A stretch of DNA of 64,000 nucleotides. Source: Photobacterium profundum (GTDB lineage Bacteria > Pseudomonadota > Gammaproteobacteria > Enterobacterales > Vibrionaceae). The notes under the pieces were generated by a model that ran no database searches, was not told the DNA's origin, and was given only the letters and a program-made list of their open reading frames with translations. Below, piece after piece: positions 19,712 to 28,728 of this stretch. How positions within the stretch are numbered: the first letter of the stretch is position 1; each line of letters starts with the position of its first letter. The translations under genes and the position numbers were made by a program. The stretch lies in assembly GCF_003026285.1 (NCBI RefSeq), contig NZ_PYOD01000001.1, forward strand, positions 868,001-932,000, in the 5' to 3' direction.

Positions 19712-19825
19712 AAATATAACAAATAATATCAATTAGTTACAAAACAAAAAACATTGAACACAAGGTCAAAAAAATGACACATTTAAAAATTGACAGTCAA
19801 AAAGTACGAAGAGAAAGTCATAATA

Positions 19826-20090
19826 ATACCAAATCCATTAATTATCTGATCAATTCAGCGAGAGTTAAAATGCTTTTAGACAAGGAGATAAATTGAAAAT
19901 CTAGTGGCTCTAAATTGAAATTTATTGATGCAGTATAAAAGTATTTTAAACTCGCCTAAAGGGAGCATCACTGTAAGTCAATTTCTGTGTCTAGCGATTT
20001 CAAAAGAGAGCCACTCTTCTATCAACCGCTATTCTTGAACTCGACTCCCTGTAGTGTTCTGAATGGTCAGATAATTAATGGAATTGGTAT
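19826..20090. repeat. MITE-like element with long imperfect terminal inverted repeats
   Basis: The left end (19826-19858) starts ATACCAAATCCATTAATTAT and the right end (20059-20090), read on the minus strand, starts ATACCAATTCCATTAATTAT. The two 32-33-base ends match at nearly every position. The roughly 200-bp interior has no long reading frame, so this looks like a non-autonomous transposable element. I see no clear target duplication beyond possible TA/AATA bases at the edge. Similar inverted-repeat elements are, to my recollection, scattered in marine gammaproteobacteria, but I cannot name the family. Confidence 0.82.
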
Positions 20091-20104
20091 AAGCCCCCAA
20101 TACA

Positions 20105-20140
20105 CAAACAGCCCTTATTCTTTCAAATAAGAGCTGTTTG
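20105..20140 (-). terminator. Hairpin terminator after flrA
   Basis: Arms CAAACAGCCCTTATT and AATAAGAGCTGTTTG pair over 15 positions with one mismatch around a six-base loop, 25 bp after the flrA stop. The following minus-strand tract (TGTATT) is only weakly U-rich, so it may be an imperfect terminator. Confidence 0.65.
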
Positions 20141-20164
20141 TAATATATCAAAGCGGTGTCGGTA

Positions 20165-21622
20165 TTAACGAATGTCTTCTTTGCTCAATCCGTATTTCCG
20201 CATTTTTTCAACCAAGGTTGTACGACGCATGCCCAGCATATCTGCGGCACGAGAAACCACTCCCGCTTGTGCTTCTAATGCTTGACGAATCATTTCCACT
20301 TCTAGTTCGGCTAACATCTCTTTTAGATTTAAGCCTTCTGGTGGTAAATCATTCAAACCTGCCGGATCCTCTTCTTCAACATACGTAGAGGCAAACATAT
20401 CAGCCAATGCCGATTGTTCTTGCTCTTCTGTTGATAAGAAGTTGTCTTCCGGTTGAAAATCAGGAATGTGGCTATAGCGATATTTCATTGGTAAATGGTT
20501 CACATCAACCATTTCACCAGGATAAAGAATAATTAAGCGCTCAACCAAATTGGCTAATTCACGAACATTACCCGCCCATTCATGCTCCATCAGTGATGTA
20601 ATAGCACGAGGAGTGAAATGAATAAGTTTCGCGCCTTCAGCTTCCATTCTTGCTAATAACTCTTGAAGTAATAATGGAATGTCTTCAATACGTTCACGCA
20701 ATGCTGGCATTTCAATTGGGAATACATTCAAGCGATAGTAAAGATCTTCGCGGAATGTATTATCAGCAATCATTTCATCAAGGTTACGATGCGTTGCCGC
20801 GACAATACGCACATTAACTTTGATTGTGTTATTCCCACCAACACGCTCGAAACTACGTTCTTGTAAAACGCGTAATAATTTAACTTGCATTGACATCGGC
20901 ATATCACCGATCTCATCAAGGAATAATGTGCCACCTTCGGCTAATTCAAAACGCCCTTTACGAGATGAAATAGCACCCGTAAATGCGCCCTTCTCATGAC
21001 CGAAAAGCTCACTTTCTAACAATTCAGAAGGAATTGCACCACAGTTAACGGGCACAAAAGGCCCTTTACCACGCGAAGAATGGTAATGAATATTACGCGC
21101 GACAACTTCTTTGCCAGTACCTGATTCACCTAGAATTAGAACACTCGCATCAGTTGATGATACTTGTTCAATTAATCGTCGAACCTGACTAATGCTCTCA
21201 CTACGCCCCACCATGCTACGGAATAACGTGTTTTTTCTTCCTAGCTGTGGCACATGCAATGTCTGCTTGCCAAGAAATTCCTGACAATGGCGTAGTGCAT
21301 CTGTTAACTGATTGTAATTAAGTGGCAGTAATAACTCCCCCACATAATTAGGTAAACCTGCTAATTCATTATCGTGGTTTGATAATGCAATCACTGGAAT
21401 ATGATTATGAATGCGTAAAAAATCGGAAATTTTATTCAGTGATTTACCGGAGTTTATTTTCCCCAACAGACAAGCGCCCCAAGCCTTCTCCCAAAGAGAG
21501 CTATCAACTTCATTTGTTGAAACGGCTTCATGCTGTTCACCAACAAAATTAAGAATGACACTTAAGTCATGACGATGCTGCAGATCGTCATCAATAACGA
21601 GGATCTTTGCTAAACCTTGCAT
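20165..21622 (-). CDS. flrA: FlrA, master sigma-54 activator of polar flagellar synthesis
   Basis: The 485-residue product has the FleQ/FlrA layout. A degenerate receiver-like domain (1-120) has CLLGKI where a phospho-acceptor Asp would be expected. The AAA+ domain carries Walker A GESGTGKE at 165-172 and GAFTGA at 212-217. A Fis-type helix-turn-helix follows near 455-480 ([20 protein letters not shown]). In Vibrio, FlrA starts the cascade by activating flrBC and is itself modulated by c-di-GMP. The gene is monocistronic, with hairpins on both sides. ATG start at 21622. Confidence 0.97.
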   Translation of the reverse strand: MQGLAKILVIDDDLQHRHDLSVILNFVGEQHEAVSTNEVDSSLWEKAWGACLLGKINSGKSLNKISDFLRIHNHIPVIALSNHDNELAGLPNYVGELLLPLNYNQLTDALRHCQEFLGKQTLHVPQLGRKNTLFRSMVGRSESISQVRRLIEQVSSTDASVLILGESGTGKEVVARNIHYHSSRGKGPFVPVNCGAIPSELLESELFGHEKGAFTGAISSRKGRFELAEGGTLFLDEIGDMPMSMQVKLLRVLQERSFERVGGNNTIKVNVRIVAATHRNLDEMIADNTFREDLYYRLNVFPIEMPALRERIEDIPLLLQELLARMEAEGAKLIHFTPRAITSLMEHEWAGNVRELANLVERLIILYPGEMVDVNHLPMKYRYSHIPDFQPEDNFLSTEEQEQSALADMFASTYVEEEDPAGLNDLPPEGLNLKEMLAELEVEMIRQALEAQAGVVSRAADMLGMRRTTLVEKMRKYGLSKEDIR

Positions 21623-21962
21623 AAGATTGATATTGCCTGCCTTTAAGGTAATGTTCTATTTTGTGGCGTATTCGAGAGGAACAGCAACCAGAGGTATGCT
21701 GCTATTGTAATAAATGCACAGGATAAGGCAACCAGAGACAGCCAAAAGCTGTGATACCAGTACAAGGTAAAATGAAAATAGAGACAAAAAGCAGAAAAAA
21801 ATAATCTAAACAAACATGCTATTGACGTAAAGAATGAGCATACCTTATTAAATTATAAAGAATTATGGGTTTTCTTTTTCATATAATAACCAAATTCTTT
21901 ATTTTTAATAAAAACGATTATCTCTCGCTAAACACCAGAGATAATCGAAAATAATTGCTTCA
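21623..21962. other. fliS-flrA intergenic region
   Basis: These 340 bp hold the intrinsic terminator behind fliS and the flrA promoter region. No gene or clear -24/-12 element is visible, which fits flrA being a class I gene read by sigma-70; I could not assign its -35/-10 boxes with confidence. Confidence 0.6.
21908..21947 (-). terminator. Intrinsic terminator after fliS
   Basis: Perfect 11-bp arms CGATTATCTCT/AGAGATAATCG with an 11-base loop are followed on the minus strand by TTTTTA. It lies 16 bp after the fliS stop. Confidence 0.85.
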
Positions 21963-22373
21963 CTACATTTCAAGTTGAGTAATATTGTGAAATTCAGTCG
22001 GAATTTGCTCCCATGCTGATTTGATTTCACGCAACATATCAATGACGTCATCAATTGGTTCAGGGATGTTTTCTTGGTTTGCCTTATAGATTTGCTGGAT
22101 CATAAAATCATATAGTGCATCAAGATTAGACGCGATATCACCGCCATCTTCCATTGATAAACAACTGCGTAAACTAATAATGATGTCTAGCGCTTTCCCT
22201 AAACGTTCGCCTTTAACAGCAATGTTACCTTGCTCCATTGACGCTTTGCCCTGAATAAGGCGTTCGATTGCGCCTGCCATTAACATCTGGATCACACGGT
22301 GTGGTGATGCTGATGTTAGCTGACTATCAACAGAGACTCGTTTATAAGCCTGTAGAGATCCTCTCATTGCCAT
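21963..22373 (-). CDS. fliS: FliS, flagellin export chaperone
   Basis: The 136-residue protein starts MAMRGSLQAYKRVSVDSQL and contains the FliS-typical segment SPHRVIQMLMAGAIERLIQGK, predicted as a helical bundle. FliS caps the C-terminus of newly made flagellin and prevents premature polymerisation. An AAGG site precedes ATG 22373. It is the last gene of flaG-fliD-flaI-fliS. Confidence 0.95.
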   Translation of the reverse strand: MAMRGSLQAYKRVSVDSQLTSASPHRVIQMLMAGAIERLIQGKASMEQGNIAVKGERLGKALDIIISLRSCLSMEDGGDIASNLDALYDFMIQQIYKANQENIPEPIDDVIDMLREIKSAWEQIPTEFHNITQLEM

Positions 22374-22382
22374 GTTATTACC

Positions 22383-22667
22383 TTACCGAAATTTATTATA
22401 AGCCTGCATCGAGCGTTGCCCGTGCTGAAACCGTTGTAATTGACCTGCCGAGTTATCTCTATGGTGACGAATTCGAGCAAGTATACTTGTTGTACGTTCA
22501 ACGGCTGTTTGCCAGTCTGCTTTATTCAAGCATTCAGGTGCAGCCATTAACTGTTGAAGAAGCTGTTCGCGCTGTTGCAGCAAACCTTGCAATAAATCAG
22601 AGGCAACATCACTATCGACCGCAAGTAGCGACTCCAGTTGGTTATCTAATTCATTCAAACGCTGCAT
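22383..22667 (-). CDS. flaI: FlaI, FliT-like flagellar chaperone
   Basis: The 94-residue protein is helical and rich in Gln and Leu, with paired leucine heptads (QGLLQQREQLLQQL). Between fliD and fliS, vibrios carry flaI, a small FliT-like protein thought to chaperone FliD; the assignment rests on size, helical character and position. It is nine bases upstream of fliS and 105 bp after fliD. Confidence 0.82.
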   Translation of the reverse strand: MQRLNELDNQLESLLAVDSDVASDLLQGLLQQREQLLQQLMAAPECLNKADWQTAVERTTSILARIRHHRDNSAGQLQRFQHGQRSMQAYNKFR

Positions 22668-22713
22668 GTTAAGCTCTCTTTATGTCTTTGTTTTTCGCTT
22701 TATAAGTGACTGT

Positions 22714-22768
22714 ATTTACGACTTATTTAGCGTAAATCCATGCTTTTAAAACCAGAAACTAAAAGCAT
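22714..22768 (-). repeat. Two adjacent hairpins in the fliD-flaI spacer
   Basis: ATTTACG/CGTAAAT (22714-22720 and 22731-22737) and ATGCTTTTA/TAAAAGCAT (22740-22748 and 22760-22768) form two consecutive inverted repeats. Neither is followed by a U-run on the minus strand, so they are not standard terminators. They could mark RNA processing that separates fliD from flaI-fliS output (speculative). Confidence 0.5.
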
Positions 22769-22772
22769 ATTA

Positions 22773-24146
22773 TTAAAACTGTGGCATCATGCTCATCATC
22801 GAGCCTAACTGCCCTTTCATTTGTCCCATTGCTGCATCCATCGCGACAAATTGATCGTGCGTACGTTGCTTTACGCTCTCCATACGGCGATCTAAATTCG
22901 TTTGATCGGTATTCAATCGCATCACTTGATCATTCAAGCTATTTTCACGCCCTTTAATACTGCCTGTGATGCCAGTATAAGAATGGATCAAATCTTCAAT
23001 GCGGCGAGCAAAGCCGTTTTGCCCACCAAAGAATTCGCCCACGTCGTTAAAGTTCTGATCAAGTTGCTTATCTAATATGTCGTAATCGACTTCTAAGCGC
23101 CCCGCCATGGTCGTTGTAATGCCCAGTTCACTCAGTGTTTGAATTGATTCAGGTGCGCCTTCAACGGGATTAGCAAATGCCCCTCGAAGTTGATTCGTAA
23201 CAGAACGAGTAATGCTATCACCCACTAATGGGCCTTTTTCTTGCGATTCAGGATCAAACCGACCCAATTCTTGGCTTACATCGAAGAACTGATTATAAGC
23301 ATTAACGAACTGTTCTATCGAACCACCCACTTGATTGCGATCGTAGCCTACATCGACCACAACATCAGGCGTATCGACGCCATCAGTCAGCTTTTTAAGA
23401 TCAATATCAACACCATTAATCGCATCTTCAATGTTGTTCGTGCTGCTTGTAACTGATGCTAAGCCATCAATTAACACCCGTGAATCCACAGCAGGCTGCA
23501 TTTCCCTCATCGAATTAGCATCGTTATTAATGTTAAAACCAAATTTTTGTAATGTGCTGAATGCAGGCGCCTCAACGTTTACTTTAATGCTATTTTGTTC
23601 ACCTGTTTTATCTGCTGCTAGCACAAGGCGAGCGCCATTATCATCTTTGATAACGGAGGCCATTACACCGGGGTTGTCTGGTGCTCGGTTAATCAACCGA
23701 ACAACATCAAGAATTTTACTTTCATCGGCTGGAATATCGACCGTAAACGGCTTACCACCCAATGCCATTGATAGTTTACCCGCTCCCATTTTCTCTTTTT
23801 CATCAAAAGAACTGGAAACAATTTTATGAGACTGAGCAAGCTGCTGAACATTAACGGTGTATTTTCCAGGAATGGCTTCAGAAGAGACGTTTGCAGCTAA
23901 AACCTCATCGTTGTCAATCGATACGCTACGTGCAGACATCACGTCATTACGACGAAAATCTGCCATCAAATTTTTCATGGTATCTAACGAGCCTTTTAGT
24001 CTTCCGTAAGCACTTAAGCTCACATCAACCTGATCACGTTGTTGATTAATACGTGATTCTTTGGGTGCTCGTTCAGCATCGACAATGCTTTTTACCATAC
24101 CGTTAATATCAAGACCGGAAGCGGTACCCGCTGCGCCTATATTCAT
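22773..24146 (-). CDS. fliD: FliD, filament cap protein
   Basis: The 457-residue product has the FliD N-terminal domain (MNIGAAGTASGLDINGMVKSIVDAERAP) and a C-terminal coiled-coil domain ending in QMKGQLGSMMSMMPQF. Five copies cap the filament tip and fold incoming flagellin; the cap may also contact surfaces. A GAGG site precedes ATG 24146. It follows flaG after 25 bp, the conserved vibrio order. Confidence 0.96.
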   Translation of the reverse strand: MNIGAAGTASGLDINGMVKSIVDAERAPKESRINQQRDQVDVSLSAYGRLKGSLDTMKNLMADFRRNDVMSARSVSIDNDEVLAANVSSEAIPGKYTVNVQQLAQSHKIVSSSFDEKEKMGAGKLSMALGGKPFTVDIPADESKILDVVRLINRAPDNPGVMASVIKDDNGARLVLAADKTGEQNSIKVNVEAPAFSTLQKFGFNINNDANSMREMQPAVDSRVLIDGLASVTSSTNNIEDAINGVDIDLKKLTDGVDTPDVVVDVGYDRNQVGGSIEQFVNAYNQFFDVSQELGRFDPESQEKGPLVGDSITRSVTNQLRGAFANPVEGAPESIQTLSELGITTTMAGRLEVDYDILDKQLDQNFNDVGEFFGGQNGFARRIEDLIHSYTGITGSIKGRENSLNDQVMRLNTDQTNLDRRMESVKQRTHDQFVAMDAAMGQMKGQLGSMMSMMPQF

Positions 24147-24171
24147 TAACTACCTCAAATGATGACAATAA

Positions 24172-24606
24172 TTACACTTGCGTTGTTACTAACCCCCCTG
24201 AGTGTGATGCAATTTGGCGGGATAGCGTTAAAATATCTTCGTCTGGAATCTGTCTAACAATTTCACCACTGCTCTTATCATAAATAGTGACAATGCTGCG
24301 GCCTGATTCTTCATCAATACGAAATGCGAGCCCTTTATTTAGGGTGCCAACAAACTCTTCAAGGCGTTCAACCACTTTTTCAAGTTGTTGGCGCTGCATT
24401 TCATTTTGCTTCTCGACCGATGCTGTTTGTTCAACGCGACGAATATCCGTTTGCCCTTTATCACTACTTTGCTGAATATGACTTTGATTCAGTTTATCGG
24501 AGATCGGCGGCAAACCTTGAGAATCAGCAGAAGATAAAGCAAATTTTGTGCCAGAATTACTGAGTTGTACTGAGGGAGATGAGCTTGCTATAGGTTTTAC
24601 ATCCAT
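24172..24606 (-). CDS. flaG: FlaG family protein
   Basis: The product is about 144 residues. The N-terminal half is Ser/Gln-rich and variable; the C-terminal FlaG domain (about 75-140) contains EEFVGTLNKGLAFRIDEESG and VRQIPDEDILTLSRQI. FlaG affects filament length. ATG 24606 is preferred over ATG 24612 because the AAGG site is then nine bases away. No sigma-54 or sigma-28 box is obvious between it and the terminator of the preceding flagellin gene. Confidence 0.93.
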   Translation of the reverse strand: MDVKPIASSSPSVQLSNSGTKFALSSADSQGLPPISDKLNQSHIQQSSDKGQTDIRRVEQTASVEKQNEMQRQQLEKVVERLEEFVGTLNKGLAFRIDEESGRSIVTIYDKSSGEIVRQIPDEDILTLSRQIASHSGGLVTTQV

Positions 24607-24673
24607 AACCATTCACCTTTATATATTGCAAAATGCGCTAATACAGGACTAACGAACGATAGAAAAAAGGCAT

Positions 24674-24711
24674 AAAAAAACGGCAAGGGCAATGTGATTA
24701 CCCTTGCCGTT
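24674..24711 (-). terminator. Intrinsic terminator after the second flagellin gene
   Basis: Perfect 11-bp arms AACGGCAAGGG/CCCTTGCCGTT are followed by seven U residues on the minus strand, ten bases after the flagellin stop. It should isolate the flagellin message from flaG. Confidence 0.92.
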
Positions 24712-24721
24712 CTTCGCTGGA

Positions 24722-25870
24722 TTAACCCAGTAGGCTTAGTGCAGCTTGTGGTGCTTGTTTTGCTTGCGCAAGAATCGAAGTAGAAGCCTGAGAAAGAATC
24801 TGGTTCTTTGTCATTTCTGTCGTTTCTTTTGCGAAATCTGTATCACGAATACGGCTGTTAGAAGCAGATACGTTTTCGTTAACGTTATTCAAGTTGTTGA
24901 TTGTGTGGTTCAAACGGTTCTGAGATGCACCTAAGTTTGCACGGTCTGAATCGATTTGCTTCAGAGCGTTATCAAGTACAGCGACCGCTTGCTGTGATCC
25001 ACCAACACTTGTTACATCGATTTTTTGAACAGAAGCACCACCAGTACCGGCAGCAGCATCAGCCATACCCAGTGCTGCAACAGTTGCTGCACCTTCAAAC
25101 TTAATTTCTTGGTCAGAATCAGCAACCACTTGTAGTGCTAACTTATCAACCATATTACCTGCGCCATCATCCACTTGAATAGTAGAAACTGAAGCATTCA
25201 CATTACCAACAGCACCGTTAATTTTAGTGGCTAGCTCTTCAATGTCATCGCCAGCTTTTATTTGAACAGCAGTGCCATTGATTTTAAGATCTTCTGTTGC
25301 CATTGCATCAGAAACTTCCCAAGAAGAATCAACACCAGCTGTACCTTTCGTCGATGTGCTGTTCATCGCATCAGCACGGATGTCATTGAACGAAAGTTGT
25401 ACTGCTTCACCTGAATCAGCACCAACTTGGAAAGAACGTGCGCCAAATGTACCGTTTAGCAATTTAGTACCACCAAAAGAAGTGGTTTCTGCGATACGGT
25501 TAATTTCATCTTTTAGTGCCGTAACTTCTTCTTGAATCGCAACACGGTCATCTGTAGAGTTCGAGCCGTTCGATGACTGTAGAGACAAGTCACGCATACG
25601 TTGCAAGATACTGGTTGTTTCCTGCATTGAACCTTCGGCTGTTTGTGCCATAGAGATACCGTCGTTTGCGTTACGTACAGCAACGTCTAAACCACGGCTC
25701 TGGGTCATCAAACGGTTAGAGATTTGCAGACCAGCCGCATCATCTTTCGCACTGTTGATTTGACTACCCGTAGACAAACGCTCCATTGATTTACCTGTAG
25801 CTTCGGTTGCCTGGCCAAGGTAACGCTGAGCGGTCATCGCAGAAACGTTAGTATTTACTGTAACTGCCAT
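24722..25870 (-). CDS. Flagellin, second copy (sigma-28-type promoter)
   Basis: The 382-residue flagellin has the conserved N-terminal D0/D1 helices ([18 protein letters not shown], then [20 protein letters not shown]) and C-terminal helices ending in [17 protein letters not shown]; the surface-exposed middle (about 165-290) is divergent. An AAGGAGA site precedes the ATG. It is downstream of the other flagellin gene, separated by that gene's terminator, and has its own sigma-28-like promoter. It may correspond to flaC of other vibrios, but I do not assign the symbol. Confidence 0.96.
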   Translation of the reverse strand: MAVTVNTNVSAMTAQRYLGQATEATGKSMERLSTGSQINSAKDDAAGLQISNRLMTQSRGLDVAVRNANDGISMAQTAEGSMQETTSILQRMRDLSLQSSNGSNSTDDRVAIQEEVTALKDEINRIAETTSFGGTKLLNGTFGARSFQVGADSGEAVQLSFNDIRADAMNSTSTKGTAGVDSSWEVSDAMATEDLKINGTAVQIKAGDDIEELATKINGAVGNVNASVSTIQVDDGAGNMVDKLALQVVADSDQEIKFEGAATVAALGMADAAAGTGGASVQKIDVTSVGGSQQAVAVLDNALKQIDSDRANLGASQNRLNHTINNLNNVNENVSASNSRIRDTDFAKETTEMTKNQILSQASTSILAQAKQAPQAALSLLG

Positions 25871-25910
25871 AATTGTATCTCCTTAATTATTCTTAATGGC
25901 TTAACCAGCC

Positions 25911-25937
25911 CAGCCGGCAAGACCTATATAATCTTTA
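25911..25937 (-). promoter_or_regulatory. Probable sigma-28 (FliA) promoter of the second flagellin gene
   Basis: The minus strand shows TAAAGATT, an 11-base spacer, then GCCGGCTG, compared with the TAAAGTTT-N11-GCCGATAA consensus. The -35 box and the GCCG core are good; the end of the -10 box is degenerate. It predicts a leader of about 35 nt. Confidence 0.65.
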
Positions 25938-26060
25938 TTCAAGAGTTGTAACGGCATGGAATAGAAAACCTTTAAGCTTTTTTTTGTTTTTTTTTCAAAA
26001 GAGACAAAAGTGTGACTCAAGAAGGGTTCAATGATGAATCGTGGGAAGATTATCTGATAA

Positions 26061-26094
26061 TAAAAAACGGCAAGAGGTTGCCTCTTACCGTTTT
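26061..26094 (-). terminator. Intrinsic terminator after the first flagellin gene
   Basis: Arms AAAACGGCAAGAGG and CCTCTTACCGTTTT pair with one mismatch around a three-base loop, then a minus-strand TTTTTTA run. It lies about 50 bp after the stop. Confidence 0.88.
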
Positions 26095-26142
26095 AAAATA
26101 TAAAGCTGAACAGTTTTGCAGTCGTGTTTATTGCAGCAATAT

Positions 26143-27291
26143 TTATTGTAACAATGTCAATGCAGCCTGTGGAATCTGTTTAGCTTGAGCCAAGATGGAC
26201 GTACTTGCCTGCTGTAGAATCTGGTTTTTAGCCATTTCCGTCGATTCTTTTGCAAAATCAGTATCACGAATACGGCTATTCGATGCCGAGACGTTTTCAG
26301 ATACATTCGCCAAGTTATTGATCGTGTGGCCTAAGCGATTCTGTTTCGCACCTAAATCGGCACGCTGGCTATCAATATATTTTAATGCAGAGTCTATAGT
26401 GCCTACAGCTTCTTGTGCCCCCCCCACACTTTTAACATCAACTTGTTGTACCGTCATCGCTTCACTGGCGGAGCCTGCAAATAAATCGACAGGAGCACCC
26501 GCAGCATCTTTACCTTGCGCTAGCTGCGTATTTGTCGAATCTAACGTTACTGCACCGTTTTCAGAAAATAACTGAAGCTCGCCATTGTCACGTACAGAAG
26601 CAGAAACACCAGACTGTTGACCGTTAATGCGGGTTGCTACTTCTTCAATATCATCGCCTTCAATTAGATCGACTGAAATGGGATCAGCTAAACCAGCAAC
26701 GTTAATGCTAATTTTATCTCCGGCACCGGCTTGCCAGTTTTCATCAGCCATACCAGTTGCACGAAACATTTGACCGCCCATACGGGAATCATCGGCACGT
26801 ACACTGGTTAACCCCATGATGATAGCTTCACCAGAGTCGGCACCAATTTGAAAAGCCGCTTCGCCAAACTGACCGTTTAGTAGTTTGCGCCCACCGAAAG
26901 AAGTTGTCTCTGCGATACGGTTAAGCTCATCTTGCAAAGCACCCACTTCTTGTTGAATCGCAACACGGTCGTCATCAGAGTTTGCACCATTGGATGACTG
27001 TAGCGATAAATCACGCATACGCTGCAGAATACTAGTTGATTCTTGCAACGCACCCTCAGCAGTTTGTGCAATCGAGATACCATCGTTCGCGTTACGCATA
27101 GCGACGTTCAAACCACGAGTCTGAGCAACCAGACGGTTTGAAATTTGAAGACCTGCAGCATCATCTTTTGCGCTGTTGATCTTACTACCCGTAGATAAAC
27201 GCTCCATCGATTGGCTAAGATCGCCAGATGCTTTGTTCAAGTAACGCTGCGCAGTCATGGCAGACACGTTGGTGTTTACAGTTACAGCCAT
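26143..27291 (-). CDS. flaA: Flagellin, first copy (sigma-54 promoter)
   Basis: The 382-residue flagellin shares its N-terminal 18 residues with the downstream copy, has [20 protein letters not shown], and ends [17 protein letters not shown]; the central domain differs clearly between the two. It is the only flagellin gene here with a strong sigma-54 promoter. In V. cholerae that is the property of FlaA, the one flagellin required for filament formation; the symbol is assigned on that basis and on its position next to flgL. An AAAGGAGAG site precedes the ATG. The predicted leader is long (about 118 nt) and contains a small TTTCAC/GTGAAA hairpin at 27309-27326 just before the ribosome-binding site. 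Confidence 0.93.
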   Translation of the reverse strand: MAVTVNTNVSAMTAQRYLNKASGDLSQSMERLSTGSKINSAKDDAAGLQISNRLVAQTRGLNVAMRNANDGISIAQTAEGALQESTSILQRMRDLSLQSSNGANSDDDRVAIQQEVGALQDELNRIAETTSFGGRKLLNGQFGEAAFQIGADSGEAIIMGLTSVRADDSRMGGQMFRATGMADENWQAGAGDKISINVAGLADPISVDLIEGDDIEEVATRINGQQSGVSASVRDNGELQLFSENGAVTLDSTNTQLAQGKDAAGAPVDLFAGSASEAMTVQQVDVKSVGGAQEAVGTIDSALKYIDSQRADLGAKQNRLGHTINNLANVSENVSASNSRIRDTDFAKESTEMAKNQILQQASTSILAQAKQIPQAALTLLQ

Positions 27292-27420
27292 TTTGCTCTC
27301 CTTTGACTTTTCACTCTTTGGTGAAACAGCCTACCCGCAACGTCAATCTTTTAGACAGTGAAGTGGGGCCAGCCATATTAAGTTCTTTAATGAGTAATAT
27401 TTTGCCACTAGTCCGCTTAA

Positions 27421-27436
27421 AGCAAACTGTGTGCCA
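27421..27436 (-). promoter_or_regulatory. Sigma-54 promoter of the first flagellin gene
   Basis: The minus strand reads TGGCACACAGTTTGCT, an essentially consensus -24/-12 element (TGGCAC, N5, TTGCT). It is the best-matching sigma-54 box in the window, as expected for a highly expressed FlrC-dependent flagellin. Confidence 0.92.
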
Positions 27437-27525
27437 ATAGTTAGTATCACGGTGTTACGCGTGAGTAGTTCAAATATATTTAGTTAAACCCAACGTCATT
27501 AAGATATGTTTATTACCCATTATCT

Positions 27526-28716
27526 TTAGATATAATTAAATAAATTCAGGTCTTTCGTTTTTGCAAACGCTTGCTGTGATGCTTGAAGTGCCATCATATT
27601 TTGATTCAACTCAATCACTGCTGTGGCGTAATCAAGATCTTCTAATGTGCCGCGGGCTTCATTCATCACAATTTTAAAATCTTGGTGCATATCTTCTTGG
27701 CGATCTAACGTTTGCAGCCGAGTACCCACTTCAGATCTTGCGCGGTTAATGTGCTTAAACCCTTGCGCTAATTCTTCAGCAACTTGATGCAACTCCGCCG
27801 TCGCTGACGCATCAGATACATCGCTGTCTGATAGCTCGATACCACGCTTAAAAGCATCAAAGACACTGACATTCTCTTGTCTGTTTAACGCGATACTATC
27901 GCCATCTTTAATTTCCCCTTTAAGATCAACCTGCAAAGTATTCCATTGAATACCTTTATGAGGGTCAAAAGGGGCAGTGCTGACTAATGCTCCATCTTGA
28001 TATAGTTCATATGATGTACTGCCCGATGACGTTGAAAAATCGACACGATATTCAGATTGATCGGCATCATTGCCATTTTTCGCTTGCGAAAGCAGTAATA
28101 ATGAACCACTTTCTAGCGTGTAATCAGGCTGGTAGTCACCAAAGGGATTAGCGACTTCAAGGAAAAGTTTGTCACCCGCATCATTGATTGGCACATCAAC
28201 TGATGGGGCAATTTTTGCCATTCGTTGGTAGCTATCGCCGACATAAGCCACATCACCGTTGTTATCACGGAAAAAAGGTTGTTGGCTGTATTGCGTCCCC
28301 GCGAAAACATAGTTGCCAGATTCATCGCGAGAGTTAACCAAATTCATAAATGAATCAAAGACTCCCTGCATATCTTGCTTATGAGCCACACGATCATCGC
28401 TAGATAATGATCCATTCACCATCATCATGGATTTACGTTTAGCGTCATCAAGTAGGTTCTCGACTTCAGTGATTGCCGCTTCTTCATTATTTAGGCGATT
28501 TCTTGCCATGGTAATGCTTTTTACTGATTGGTCGATCTGAGTGTTTTGCTGATCAAAATTCTGGATGTAAATAGAGGCAACAGGATCATCCCCCGCAGTT
28601 AATAATCGCTTACCAGAAGCTAATTGCTGCTGGTTTTCTTGCACTTTTATTTGCTGGCGATTCATATCATTAGATACAGAGTTATAATGATGGAAATTGG
28701 CAATACGACTAATCAT
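27526..28716 (-). CDS. flgL: FlgL, hook-filament junction protein
   Basis: The 396-residue product has a flagellin-like N-terminal helix (MISRIANFHHYNSVSNDMNR, with LASGKRLLTAGDDPVASIY) and a C-terminal helix ending in QQAFAKTKDLNLFNYI. FlgL is the second hook-associated protein, onto which flagellin polymerises. It follows flgK after 12 bp and is co-transcribed with it. Confidence 0.96.
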   Translation of the reverse strand: MISRIANFHHYNSVSNDMNRQQIKVQENQQQLASGKRLLTAGDDPVASIYIQNFDQQNTQIDQSVKSITMARNRLNNEEAAITEVENLLDDAKRKSMMMVNGSLSSDDRVAHKQDMQGVFDSFMNLVNSRDESGNYVFAGTQYSQQPFFRDNNGDVAYVGDSYQRMAKIAPSVDVPINDAGDKLFLEVANPFGDYQPDYTLESGSLLLLSQAKNGNDADQSEYRVDFSTSSGSTSYELYQDGALVSTAPFDPHKGIQWNTLQVDLKGEIKDGDSIALNRQENVSVFDAFKRGIELSDSDVSDASATAELHQVAEELAQGFKHINRARSEVGTRLQTLDRQEDMHQDFKIVMNEARGTLEDLDYATAVIELNQNMMALQASQQAFAKTKDLNLFNYI

Positions 28717-28728
28717 GTCTGTTCATTC

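Larger units (their letters stand above)
19661..20164. other. flrA-flrB intergenic region
   Basis: These 504 bp contain no credible gene. From flrB outward they hold the flrB sigma-54 promoter, about 115 bp of AT-rich DNA where FlrA enhancer sites would be expected, a 265-bp MITE-like inverted-repeat element, and the hairpin behind flrA. Confidence 0.8.
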
